Below, in pieces: positions 35,977 to 43,194 of a DNA stretch of 64,000 nucleotides (its first letter is position 1; every line of letters begins with the position of its first letter). The stretch is from Lactobacillus helsingborgensis. GTDB taxonomy: Bacteria; Bacillota; Bacilli; Lactobacillales; Lactobacillaceae. The notes below the pieces were generated by a model. The model was given only the letters and a program-made list of their open reading frames with translations. It searched no databases and was not told the origin of the DNA. The translations under genes and the position numbers were made by a program. The stretch is taken from positions 347,623 to 411,622 of the forward strand of contig NZ_KQ034047.1 of assembly GCF_000970855.1 (NCBI RefSeq). Reading direction: 5' to 3'.

Positions 35977-36903
35977 TTATTTTTTGGTAGAAGCGATTAA
36001 CTTATCATACTTTCTGATGATGTTATAGTCACTATCTTTGGCATAAGTGTAGCCTTCGTGACTGTAAATACTTTCAATCAATTTTCTACCATCTTTGGAT
36101 TTGGCAATTGAAATAAATGCTTTAGCTAATTTCTTTCTAAATGACTTAGGCATACTTGGAAGAACTGAAATGGTATCGTTAGGTATTCTCTTGGTAAAGT
36201 AAATTGGCACTACTTTACTCATAATTTTTGGTTCGTCCTTTAAGACATCATTTCTAGCATCTTCATAAACAAAAGCTGCATCAGTATCGCCGTTTAAAAC
36301 GTCTATCACTGCTTGATCAGCACCAGTAACAGTGACTAATTTACATTTTTTAGTTACATCTAAACCTTTTTGCTTTAACTCAGCAATAGGGAAAATATAG
36401 CCGGAGTCAGAAGTAACATCGGTAACAGAAATTGATTTGCCCTTTAAGTCTTTCCAACTCTTAATTTTTGAGCCTTTCTTGACTAGGATTTCACCACGGT
36501 ATGAATTAACTAATTCCTTAGTTCTCTTACCATTTGGTTGTGTAACGCGGTAGCGCTCAGCTTGCAATAATAAGTCTGCTGCTCCTTGCTTATGCGCCAT
36601 GATATAGCCGTCTGAAGGTAAAAAGCCCACATCTACTTTTTTAGACTTCATAGCTTCAACTAGACCATTATAGTTAGTTGACATTGAAACATGTACTGGA
36701 ATGCCAAGACGTTTAGAAAGCATCTTTTCCATTGGCTTAGCTCTTGCTTCTAGTTTATTGGCAGCAACGCTAGGTACGAACTGAACGTTGATTGATTTGG
36801 GTGTATTGCTGCTTGAAGACGACTTTTTATTTGAACAAGCCGTAGCTCCGACTGTTAATAATAGTAAAAAACAGGTTATCAGAAATTTTTTGATTTTGGT
36901 CAT
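35977..36903 (-). CDS. phnD: Phosphonate-type ABC transporter binding lipoprotein (PhnD-like, copy 2)
   Basis: 308 aa with lipobox ATACS and the same domain as the copy at 34714. The motifs INVQFVPSVAANKLEARAKP and MKSKKVDVGFLPSDGY match nearly residue for residue. It is therefore a duplication with divergence at the ligand site (VTDVTSDSGYIFP instead of IQSPTSSAGYVFP), which may allow a second ligand to use the same PhnCE. RBS AAGGAG before ATG 36903. It has its own promoter and leader. Confidence 0.9.
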   Translation of the reverse strand: MTKIKKFLITCFLLLLTVGATACSNKKSSSSSNTPKSINVQFVPSVAANKLEARAKPMEKMLSKRLGIPVHVSMSTNYNGLVEAMKSKKVDVGFLPSDGYIMAHKQGAADLLLQAERYRVTQPNGKRTKELVNSYRGEILVKKGSKIKSWKDLKGKSISVTDVTSDSGYIFPIAELKQKGLDVTKKCKLVTVTGADQAVIDVLNGDTDAAFVYEDARNDVLKDEPKIMSKVVPIYFTKRIPNDTISVLPSMPKSFRKKLAKAFISIAKSKDGRKLIESIYSHEGYTYAKDSDYNIIRKYDKLIASTKK

Positions 36904-37032
36904 TTGTTCTTTTACTCCTTAAAAATGATATTCACAATGACTTTATTTTCAGGTTAAATACCAAAAGTTTTACTAAATTTAACGTATTCTTCTTTTCCCT
37001 GAAAATATTAAATTACAAACTAACGACCTTCA

Positions 37033-37056
37033 TTAACACCCGTTTTTGTTATTCAT
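37033..37056 (-). CDS. Possible 7-codon leader ORF upstream of the second phnD
   Basis: ATG AAT AAC AAA AAC GGG TGT TAA is preceded by GGAGG at ideal distance. It overlaps (TAATG) a second tiny frame of 6 codons ending at 37013. The strong site with no longer frame behind it suggests a translated leader, but it is too short for certainty. Confidence 0.3.
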   Translation of the reverse strand: MNNKNGC

Positions 37057-37084
37057 TATTTCCTCCAAAATTAACAACTAAAAA

Positions 37085-37120
37085 AGGGCAGAATATGACC
37101 TAAATCATATAAAGCCCTTG
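37085..37120 (-). promoter_or_regulatory. Attenuator-like terminator in the second phnD leader
   Basis: On the minus strand AAGGGCTTTATATGA pairs with TCATATTCTGCCCTT (one internal loop), followed by T6. It lies about 95 bases downstream of the predicted promoter and before the GGAGG of the tiny ORF, which is the position of a riboswitch or attenuator expression platform. Confidence 0.5.
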
Positions 37121-37222
37121 AATTTCTATTTGATAAAAATGAACAGCTTAGACTGTAAATAATAAACTTATTCTCTATTACTACTAGCCTTTAATTAACA
37201 CAACTGCGTTCATTCAGTGAAT

Positions 37223-37251
37223 AATATACCAAAAGGTTCGTAAAAATTCAA
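37223..37251 (-). promoter_or_regulatory. Promoter of the second phnD leader
   Basis: On the minus strand TTGAAT (37246-37251), 17 bases, TATATT (37223-37228). Transcription would start near 37216, leaving a 310-base leader before phnD. Confidence 0.5.
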
Positions 37252-37348
37252 CTATTTAATTTAAGTTAGTCATTTTATTGCTCAGTATAAATAATAATCA
37301 CGAACATTTTTGAGAGCAAAAAGCTATTGTTAAAAGTAATCCAGCCAA

Positions 37349-37376
37349 CAAAAAAAGCACACAAAGAGTTGTATGC
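37349..37376 (-). terminator. Terminator of the universal stress protein gene
   Basis: GCATAC/GTGTGC stem (one G-T pair) with an 8-base loop, followed on the minus strand by T7. It lies 35 bases past the stop. Confidence 0.75.
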
Positions 37377-37410
37377 CATTAGCAACTTTTAAAAATATCA
37401 AATTTCTAAA

Positions 37411-37902
37411 TTATTTCTTTTTCCGTTCTAGTTTAAGTGGTTTATTGTCAATGTCCGTTCTGACGATCAAAACATCTGCTAATGCATGCTGGTTAACATA
37501 CTCAGTTACTGAACCCATTAACATTCTTTCAACTGCATTTAATCCAGTTGCACCCATAATAATTAAATCATTGTGGTGATCTTTAATAAAGTCATAGGAA
37601 ATAATTGCTTTGGGGCTGCCATAACGGATGTGATAATCAATATCATCAAAACCCAAATTATCATGAGCCCATTCAGTTAGACTCTTAAGGTACTTTTCTG
37701 TATCCTGCGTCATCTGATAAACCGTGTCCCCAGTAATTAAGGTATCCTGCATTTGTCCCAGAAATTGTCTGGTATCAATTACGCTTAAAACATCAATATG
37801 GGCGTTTTCAGTCATTGCAATTTTAACTGCTTTATCAAAGGATCTTTCTGCCGATTCTGAACCGTCGACTGGAACTAAAATATTAGCTTTTTTTGTTTCC
37901 AT
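37411..37902 (-). CDS. Universal stress protein (UspA family)
   Basis: 163 aa. It starts ANILVPVDGSESAERSFDKA and has the ATP-binding signature LIIMGATGLNAVERMLMGSVTEYV (G-2X-G-9X-G-S type) near residues 115-140. Such proteins bind ATP and rise during stress or stationary phase. A basic 15-residue tail (NKPLKLERKKK) extends beyond the domain. ATG at 37902 with AAAAGGGTG. Monocistronic. Confidence 0.9.
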   Translation of the reverse strand: METKKANILVPVDGSESAERSFDKAVKIAMTENAHIDVLSVIDTRQFLGQMQDTLITGDTVYQMTQDTEKYLKSLTEWAHDNLGFDDIDYHIRYGSPKAIISYDFIKDHHNDLIIMGATGLNAVERMLMGSVTEYVNQHALADVLIVRTDIDNKPLKLERKKK

Positions 37903-38044
37903 GTTCTCACCCTTTTGAAATATATTATTCTTTTATCCATTTTACCATATTTTAGATAACAACTATGTTTTTTTATAATTGTTTATATACTAGTTTATTG
38001 CTAAAATTAAGTGTAATTGTCAAACGCAAAGGTGGAGGTATTTA

Positions 38045-38845
38045 ATGACCCAAAAACTTAAAAATCAACTAATTGGCGTAAAAAGTGGCCGTAATTTTCG
38101 CGAATTGGGTGGCTATCAAACCAGTATCGGTAAAACAGTCAAAATGCATAAATTACTGAGAACTGCTAACTTGGCAACGCTTGATCAAACTGATCTGAAG
38201 TTTTTACAAGACTATGGCGTAAAATATGTCGTTGACTTTAGAAGTAAAGACGAAGCTGAAAAAGAACCTGATCGCATTCCTGAAGGTGCTATCTATAACT
38301 TCGATCCCGTCTTCAGCGAAGACTTGACGGAATCTTCAAAAGGCATTGACGAAATTCTCAGTCAAAAAAACCAAGATCCTAAAGCTGGATTTGACCACAT
38401 GTTTTTGGCATACGACGATATGATCAAGAGTGAATCGGCGCAAAAAGCATACCGGCACTTTTTTGATGTACTGCTAGCTAATGATCAGGAAAATCAAAGT
38501 GTAATATTCCACTGTACTGCTGGTAAAGATAGAACTGGTTTTGCGGCATTGTTGATTTTATCAGCACTTGAAGTGCCTTTTGAAACTATCAAAAAAGATT
38601 ATCTTTTGACAAACGTTGCTACTAAAGACTTTGTCCAGAAATTTTTACAAAAAGCAAAAGATGAAGGTGCTGACGAGGCCACTTTAAACATCTTAAAAGA
38701 TTTACAAACCGTTCATTCTGAGTATATTGACTTTGTCATTTCAACTATAAATAAAAATTATGGTAGCGTTGAAAACTACTTACATGATATTATGAGATTA
38801 ACTGATGATGAAATCAGTAAGTTGCGTGAAATATATTTAAAATAG
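38045..38845 (+). CDS. Tyrosine/serine protein phosphatase (Y_phosphatase3 family)
   Basis: 266 aa. The catalytic loop VIFHCTAGKDRTGFAALL (Cys-X5-Arg) sits near residue 158-175, with the general-acid region earlier. The N-terminal GVKSGRNFRELGGYQT and TANLATLDQTDLKFLQDYGV are typical. No signal peptide is visible. By family it dephosphorylates phosphotyrosine or phosphoinositides. It is followed after 24 bases by the deoxyribosyltransferase gene, probably in one transcript. ATG 38045 with GGTGGAGG. Confidence 0.88.
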   Translation: MTQKLKNQLIGVKSGRNFRELGGYQTSIGKTVKMHKLLRTANLATLDQTDLKFLQDYGVKYVVDFRSKDEAEKEPDRIPEGAIYNFDPVFSEDLTESSKGIDEILSQKNQDPKAGFDHMFLAYDDMIKSESAQKAYRHFFDVLLANDQENQSVIFHCTAGKDRTGFAALLILSALEVPFETIKKDYLLTNVATKDFVQKFLQKAKDEGADEATLNILKDLQTVHSEYIDFVISTINKNYGSVENYLHDIMRLTDDEISKLREIYLK

Positions 38846-38869
38846 TTTTAAATGGTAAGGAGAAATTTT

Positions 38870-39346
38870 ATGACTAAGACAAAAACTGTTTATTTTGGTG
38901 CTGGTTGGTTTAATGATAAGCAAAATGATGCTTATAAGAAGACAATGAAAGCTTTAGAAGAAAACCCAACCATTGACCTAGAAAACAGTTATGTTCCTCT
39001 AGATCATCAATATAAAGGCATTAATGTCGAGGAACATCCCGAATATCTGCGTGATCGTGAATGGGAAACCGCTACTTACCGCGGTGATTTAACCGGTATT
39101 AAGACCAGCGATGTTATGATCGGCGTCTATTTACCAGATGAAGAAGATGTAGGTCTTGGTATGGAATTAGGTTATGCTTTGTCTCAAGGAAAATACATTG
39201 TATTGGTTATTCCTGATGAAGACTACGGTAAACCAATCAATTTAATGAGCTGGGGCGTTTGCGATATTGCCCTTAAACTGAGTGAAGTAAAAGACTTTGA
39301 CTTTAATAAGCCTCGCTTTGACTTTTACGACGGTGCTGCTTATTAA
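38870..39346 (+). CDS. ntd: Nucleoside 2-deoxyribosyltransferase
   Basis: 158 aa, the length of lactobacillar type I/II enzymes. It starts TVYFGAGWFNDKQNDAYKK, contains the catalytic Glu region VGLGMELGYALSQGKYIVLV, and ends FDFYDGAAY with the terminal carboxylate used in base recognition. It transfers 2-deoxyribose between bases in the cytoplasm for purine and pyrimidine salvage. ATG 38870 with AAGGAG eight bases upstream is preferred to an in-frame ATG at 38852. A strong terminator follows. Confidence 0.93.
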   Translation: MTKTKTVYFGAGWFNDKQNDAYKKTMKALEENPTIDLENSYVPLDHQYKGINVEEHPEYLRDREWETATYRGDLTGIKTSDVMIGVYLPDEEDVGLGMELGYALSQGKYIVLVIPDEDYGKPINLMSWGVCDIALKLSEVKDFDFNKPRFDFYDGAAY

Positions 39347-39380
39347 AGCTGTGTTTAAACAAAATTAAATAAGACATATA

Positions 39381-39408
39381 AAAACCGTTTCTATTGAAAC
39401 GGTTTTTG
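39381..39408 (+). terminator. Terminator of the ntd transcript
   Basis: AAAACCGTTTC/GAAACGGTTTT stem with a loop of 4-5 bases and a T-run. Confidence 0.9.
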
Positions 39409-39546
39409 TGTGAGCAAGATATGATTCTTCAAGGCATTTTAGCTTAATGCGTAAAATTAACTGCATATTATTAAATTAATGCTAGCTTTGCAAATTAAAA
39501 TACCTTGTATTATTTTACGCTATGAATACTGCTCTATAATACTTAA

Positions 39547-39575
39547 TTGCACCATAAAAGTATCCATGCTAAAAT
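39547..39575 (+). promoter_or_regulatory. Promoter of the antisense antitoxin RNA
   Basis: TTGCAC (39547-39552), exactly 17 bases, TAAAAT (39570-39575). It points toward the convergent toxin gene. Confidence 0.6.
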
Positions 39576-39581
39576 ACATAT

Positions 39582-39703
39582 GTAAGAAAAAGGAAGACTT
39601 ACGCCGTATGTCTTCCTCACGTAGAGCCGCCACAAAGGACGGTAACTGCGCTTATATTAGTTTTACATTAAAACCGCCCAGCTAGTCTCTAGGGCGGTTT
39701 TTG
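39582..39703 (+). ncRNA. Putative antitoxin RNA of a type I toxin-antitoxin locus
   Basis: A transcript from the promoter at 39547-39575 to the shared terminator would be about 120 nt and contain no convincing ORF. It includes CTTCCTCACGTAGAGCCGC (39612-39630), an imperfect direct repeat of 39864-39882, so the RNA can pair with the 5' end of the toxin mRNA. It also contains AAAGGACGGTAACTGC, which recurs inverted at 39881-39896. Convergent RNAs sharing a terminator and flanking direct repeats is the par/Fst-type layout. Confidence 0.6.
39670..39702. terminator. Bidirectional terminator shared by toxin mRNA and antitoxin RNA
   Basis: AAAACCGCCC/GGGCGGTTTT, a perfect 10-bp GC-rich stem, with A- and T-runs on both sides. 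Confidence 0.9.
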
Positions 39704-39709
39704 ATTTGC

Positions 39710-39802
39710 TCATTTATCATGATGCTTGTCAATAAACATTAACAAGGTCAAGATAAACATGCCAAAGTTAAGCATTAAACTTAACGCTTCGGCAGTGCTC
39801 AT
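39710..39802 (-). CDS. Holin-like small hydrophobic type I toxin
   Basis: 30-aa peptide: MSTAEALSLM followed by one hydrophobic helix (NFGMFILTLLMFI) and a charged tail (DKHHDK). This is the pattern of the Hol_Tox/TxpA-like small membrane toxins common in lactobacilli. GGGAG lies upstream of ATG 39802. The mRNA would start from a TATAAT -10 at 39918-39923, giving a 110-base structured leader, and end at the terminator it shares with the antisense RNA. By family the peptide inserts in the membrane when the RNA antitoxin is lost. It is far shorter than any ordinary gene-calling cutoff. Confidence 0.75.
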   Translation of the reverse strand: MSTAEALSLMLNFGMFILTLLMFIDKHHDK

Positions 39803-39980
39803 CAACTGCTGCTCCCTTCTTTTGGGAGATTGGAGTATGAATCAAGATAGTTCATAGGCCTCACTTCCTTCATGAAAGCGGCAGCTACCGTCCTTTTAAC
39901 TTTTCTACGCTAATTAAATTATAACAAACCAATCTCAAATATTAACCAGATTTTAGGAAAATTACCTATAATCATATAGG

Positions 39981-40007
39981 CCAAGCCATTAAAATGGCTT
40001 GGTTTTT
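39981..40007 (+). terminator. Terminator-like hairpin without a clear upstream gene
   Basis: CCAAGCCATT/AATGGCTTGG stem followed by TTTTTATTTT on the plus strand. No plus-strand gene is seen between 39710 and here, so it may stop read-through. Confidence 0.6.
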
Positions 40008-40060
40008 ATTTTGAAGGTTATTTCAGTAGTTACAATACTTATTAATATACGCCCCAAATG

Positions 40061-40207
40061 CTAATCATGCCTCTGCCATGGTATCTGCCGTTTATAATTT
40101 TGAAGTAAGGTCTGTCCCATCAGATAGTTCGTTTCTCGTAGTATAGCAATTAAAGTTATAGGAACAAATAAAGCGACACTTTTTAAAACAAATTTTCTAA
40201 ATCTAAA
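40061..40207 (-). pseudogene. C-terminal remnant of a membrane protein
   Basis: An open frame of 47 codons after the amidotransferase end reads as a hydrophobic helix (KSVALFVPITLIAILRETN) and a polar tail (QNYKRQIPWQRHD), ending in TAG at 40061. There is no ATG, GTG or TTG in frame near the start, so it looks like the 3' end of a lost membrane protein gene. Uncertain. Confidence 0.35.
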
Positions 40208-40211
40208 TTAT

Positions 40212-40880
40212 TTATTCTGTCAAATAATCTAAAATGCGAAACATTGCCCTTTTATTTTCTTTAGGAACAGGATGTTCAATAATTTGCTTAGCTGTTTGTT
40301 TAAACATCGACCCAGAAAGATATTGAGAATCGTTAACCACAATCTCTTTGATATTATCTTTTTCTGGTTCTAAGTGAAACTGCAAACCAACAGCTTGCTT
40401 GCCTAAAACAAAACCTTGATTTTGTAAATTAGCATTAGAAAATAAAACGTCAGCCTCTTTTGGAATGTCAAACATTTCTTCATGCCAATGCAATACTTCT
40501 AAACTTTCAGGTAAGCCGGTAATTAATTTGGATTGCAATTTGACTGGCCCCCAGCCTACTTCCTTAACCGGCGCCTTTTTAACCTAATAGCCTAAAGTTT
40601 TAACAATTTGTTGGGCGCCAAAGCATACTCCCAAAATAGGCTTTTCCTCCTGAAATAGCTGCTTAATTAACTGGCGCTCTTGCTTAATCCATGGCAGATC
40701 GTCATTTGGACTCATTGGACTACCTAAGATAACTAGTAAATCTGTTGTGGCAGCTTCAGGCAAAATGCCAAACTGATAGGGATGATATACATAAAAGCCA
40801 TACTGATGCAGGTCGGCCCATTCCTGAATTGAACCGGGGCCTTCGTTTGGCGTGTGTTGTAAAACATTAACTCTCATCAC
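40212..40880 (-). pseudogene. Class I glutamine amidotransferase with an in-frame TAG
   Basis: From ATG 40880 the frame encodes a GMP-synthase-like glutamine amidotransferase: LVILGSPMSPNDDLPWI, then the nucleophile loop ILGVCFGAQQIV (Cys), ending at TAG (40584-40586) after KTLGY. The same frame goes on without another stop: VKKAPVKEVGWGPVKL, VLHWHEEMFDIP, GLQFHLEPEKD (His and Glu of the triad), to TAA at 40212. The full frame is 222 codons, the usual size. A single CAG to TAG change explains it. Neither part alone has the full triad. A downstream restart at 40538 would lack the Cys. Confidence 0.85.
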
Positions 40881-41021
40881 TTTGTTCCTTTAAAATAAAT
40901 TAGCACCACAGTGTTTTTACTAAAATATTCAAATAATAATTTAATATTATTATAATTTAATGATAAAATGAAGTTTAAGTCAATTAAAGCTTTTTATATT
41001 CCAATGTACCGGGAGAATGCA

Positions 41022-42632
41022 ATGTCTTTCAAAACTTTTTTTAAAACACTACCTAAGTCGTTATTATTGGGAATTCTAATTGCAACTATAATTTATTCTT
41101 TTGATGGCGTGGTTTTATCTTCAGTAGTTTCAAATGTGACGTTTTTCAACTGCCATACACCCGCTATAAAAGCAGTGTTGTATATCATAAGCAGTTTGCT
41201 GGCTCTGGGATTAGTTTATTTCGCCATGACCCTAAAGCAAATCTGGATCAATCAGGCAATCAAATTAATGAATATCAAAATAAAAGACAGCTTTGTTTAC
41301 GGTCAGATAGTTAACCCAGACTTTGCAGCAGTTGCTTCAGATAATGTTTCAAAGATTTTTAATGACTTCAAGCTGATTGAAACTAATTATTTTAAAAATT
41401 TTTTTGAATTGTGTGGTGCCATTTTGATGGCTGCAATATCCAGCTTTTATATTCTTTGGCTTAATTTTGCAATTGGGATTTTATTCATTTTATTTTCACT
41501 GCTGCCAATGCTTTCATCCAAAATTTTTGGCAAAGTATTAAGTGATTCCTCTGAAACTTGGCAAAAAAGTAGCAGCACTTATTTAGGCAAAGTAACCGAC
41601 TTGTTTAATGGTATTCGCACAATTAAAACTTATTTAGCTGAAAAAGCAATGTTTGCAGATACCGAAAACTACTTGCAGCAAACAGAAAATTCGTACAAAA
41701 AGATGAATGACTATCAAGCTTGGGCAATTTTTCTCAGCGCTATTCTTTCTGCATTGAGTTTTATTCTTCCTCTTGGTGCAGGTTTGTTTTTTGTTATCAA
41801 TGGTCAGGCTGAACCAGCAGCTATTATCGCCATTTTCTTAGCCAGTGACCGTGTCGTTGGGCCTCTGAGAAATGCCGCACAATGCCTAAATGAGATGAAG
41901 ACGACAGAAAATATTCGTAAAAGTCTCAAACTGTATCCGCTTGAATTTGCAGAAAACAAGAATAGTCACCTTAATTCTCCTAGCATCAAGATAGATGATG
42001 TCAGTTTTGCTTATAATGACAAAAAGGTGATTTTGACAAATTTAAGTTTAACAATTCCATTCAGAACCAAAATTTTAATTACTGGTAAATCCGGTGCAGG
42101 CAAATCAACAATCTTCAACTTAATAGAAGGCTTCATCAAACCTACAAGCGGACAAATTTTTCTTCAAGATGGTTCTCAAGTAGTTAAAAATATCGCTGGT
42201 TCTGGTGAACTTGCTTATATTGCTCAAAGTCCATTCATGTTCAATGACACTTTGCGTCTTAATCTGACTCTAGGTAAAGAGTTTTCGGATGAAGAATGCG
42301 TAAAAGCACTAAAAGCAGTCGGTTTATCAGCAGAACTAGGTGATAATTGTTTAGACAAAAAGTATGGTGAAAATGGTGCAAATCTGTCAGGTGGACAAAA
42401 GCAAAGAATTGAAATTGCTCGTGCACTGATTTACCGTAAAAAGATTATTTTAGTAGATGAGGCCACCTCGGCTTTAGATAATGAAACAGGTAAAAAAGTG
42501 CAACAAGTAATAAACAGGTTGAACTGCACTGTGTTGGAAATTGCACACCATTACGATGAGCAAATATTTAAAGACAATAACTTTAAACATTACGAGTTAA
42601 AAGATAACACTCTTTTGGAACGGAATAACTAA
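41022..42632 (+). CDS. ABC transporter, fused membrane and ATPase domains
   Basis: 536-aa half-transporter. The membrane domain has about six helices in residues 10-290. The ATPase has Walker A ITGKSGAGKSTIFNLIEG, signature LSGGQKQRIEIARAL, Walker B IILVDEATSALD and the switch His in VLEIAHHYDEQIF. It is an exporter of the MsbA/LanT type without a peptidase domain. Substrate unknown. I start at ATG 41022 (GGGAG upstream); the open frame begins at 40968 without a site. It resembles the minus-strand ABC protein at 58085 (FNDTLRLNLTLGKEFSDEE recurs), so the two are paralogs. Confidence 0.88.
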   Translation: MSFKTFFKTLPKSLLLGILIATIIYSFDGVVLSSVVSNVTFFNCHTPAIKAVLYIISSLLALGLVYFAMTLKQIWINQAIKLMNIKIKDSFVYGQIVNPDFAAVASDNVSKIFNDFKLIETNYFKNFFELCGAILMAAISSFYILWLNFAIGILFILFSLLPMLSSKIFGKVLSDSSETWQKSSSTYLGKVTDLFNGIRTIKTYLAEKAMFADTENYLQQTENSYKKMNDYQAWAIFLSAILSALSFILPLGAGLFFVINGQAEPAAIIAIFLASDRVVGPLRNAAQCLNEMKTTENIRKSLKLYPLEFAENKNSHLNSPSIKIDDVSFAYNDKKVILTNLSLTIPFRTKILITGKSGAGKSTIFNLIEGFIKPTSGQIFLQDGSQVVKNIAGSGELAYIAQSPFMFNDTLRLNLTLGKEFSDEECVKALKAVGLSAELGDNCLDKKYGENGANLSGGQKQRIEIARALIYRKKIILVDEATSALDNETGKKVQQVINRLNCTVLEIAHHYDEQIFKDNNFKHYELKDNTLLERNN

Positions 42633-42746
42633 ACTCAATACATATTTTTTATTAGTCAACTACACAATGTCCTAATAAGTAGTAGTTACAAAAAAGATTG
42701 CTTTTTTATTATGTAATCTTATTAAATTTAATTTTGAAAGGTTCAA

Positions 42747-43088
42747 ATGATGCTGAAGTATAAACTTAATCCGAAAATCGCCTTATTTTTAATGGGTATT
42801 TTACAATTTTTAATTGGCATTCTTTTTATTTATTATCACAAAAATAAGATAGCTATATATACTTATTTTTTCTTTGGTGTGATATTACTGCTAGGTGCTA
42901 TTTTCATTAAAACCACCCACCCTGTAAAAATTATTCAAAAGGCTAATCTGGATGGCGGAGAAAAGTTTTGCAATTGCTCAATTTTAGCACTTTTAGCATT
43001 TTCTCTACTAGCAATACTTTTTGATAGGACTAATCGAACTTCATATATTCCGCAGATTGATGCATACTTATTTCTTATCCTATTTTAA
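42747..43088 (+). CDS. Small membrane protein (function unknown)
   Basis: 113 aa with about four hydrophobic segments (IALFLMGILQFLIGILFIYY; IYTYFFFGVILLLGAIFI; SILALLAFSLLAILF; AYLFLILF). It shares its plan with the protein at 47775: a basic start, two helices, a polar loop, a further helix pair. I do not recognise a family. RBS GAAAGG before ATG 42747. It follows the ABC transporter by 114 bases in the same direction, but a link is only suggested by position. Confidence 0.6.
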   Translation: MMLKYKLNPKIALFLMGILQFLIGILFIYYHKNKIAIYTYFFFGVILLLGAIFIKTTHPVKIIQKANLDGGEKFCNCSILALLAFSLLAILFDRTNRTSYIPQIDAYLFLILF

Positions 43089-43194
43089 CCTGCCGGTTTT
43101 AGGAAAAGTAGACCAATGTTCATTTTTAATATTGGAAGATGTTTACCCAACGTCAATCGCAATTATTGTGCTGAATTAAAAAAGTACCTGAAAA

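Noticed and set aside
37081-37251. T-box riboswitch before the second phnD
   Set aside because: The conserved T-box antiterminator sequence (AGGGTGGNACCGCG) and specifier structure are absent.
39479-39685. 68-codon plus-strand frame across the antitoxin RNA
   Set aside because: No ribosome binding site, composition unlike protein, and it covers the promoter and terminator of the small RNA.
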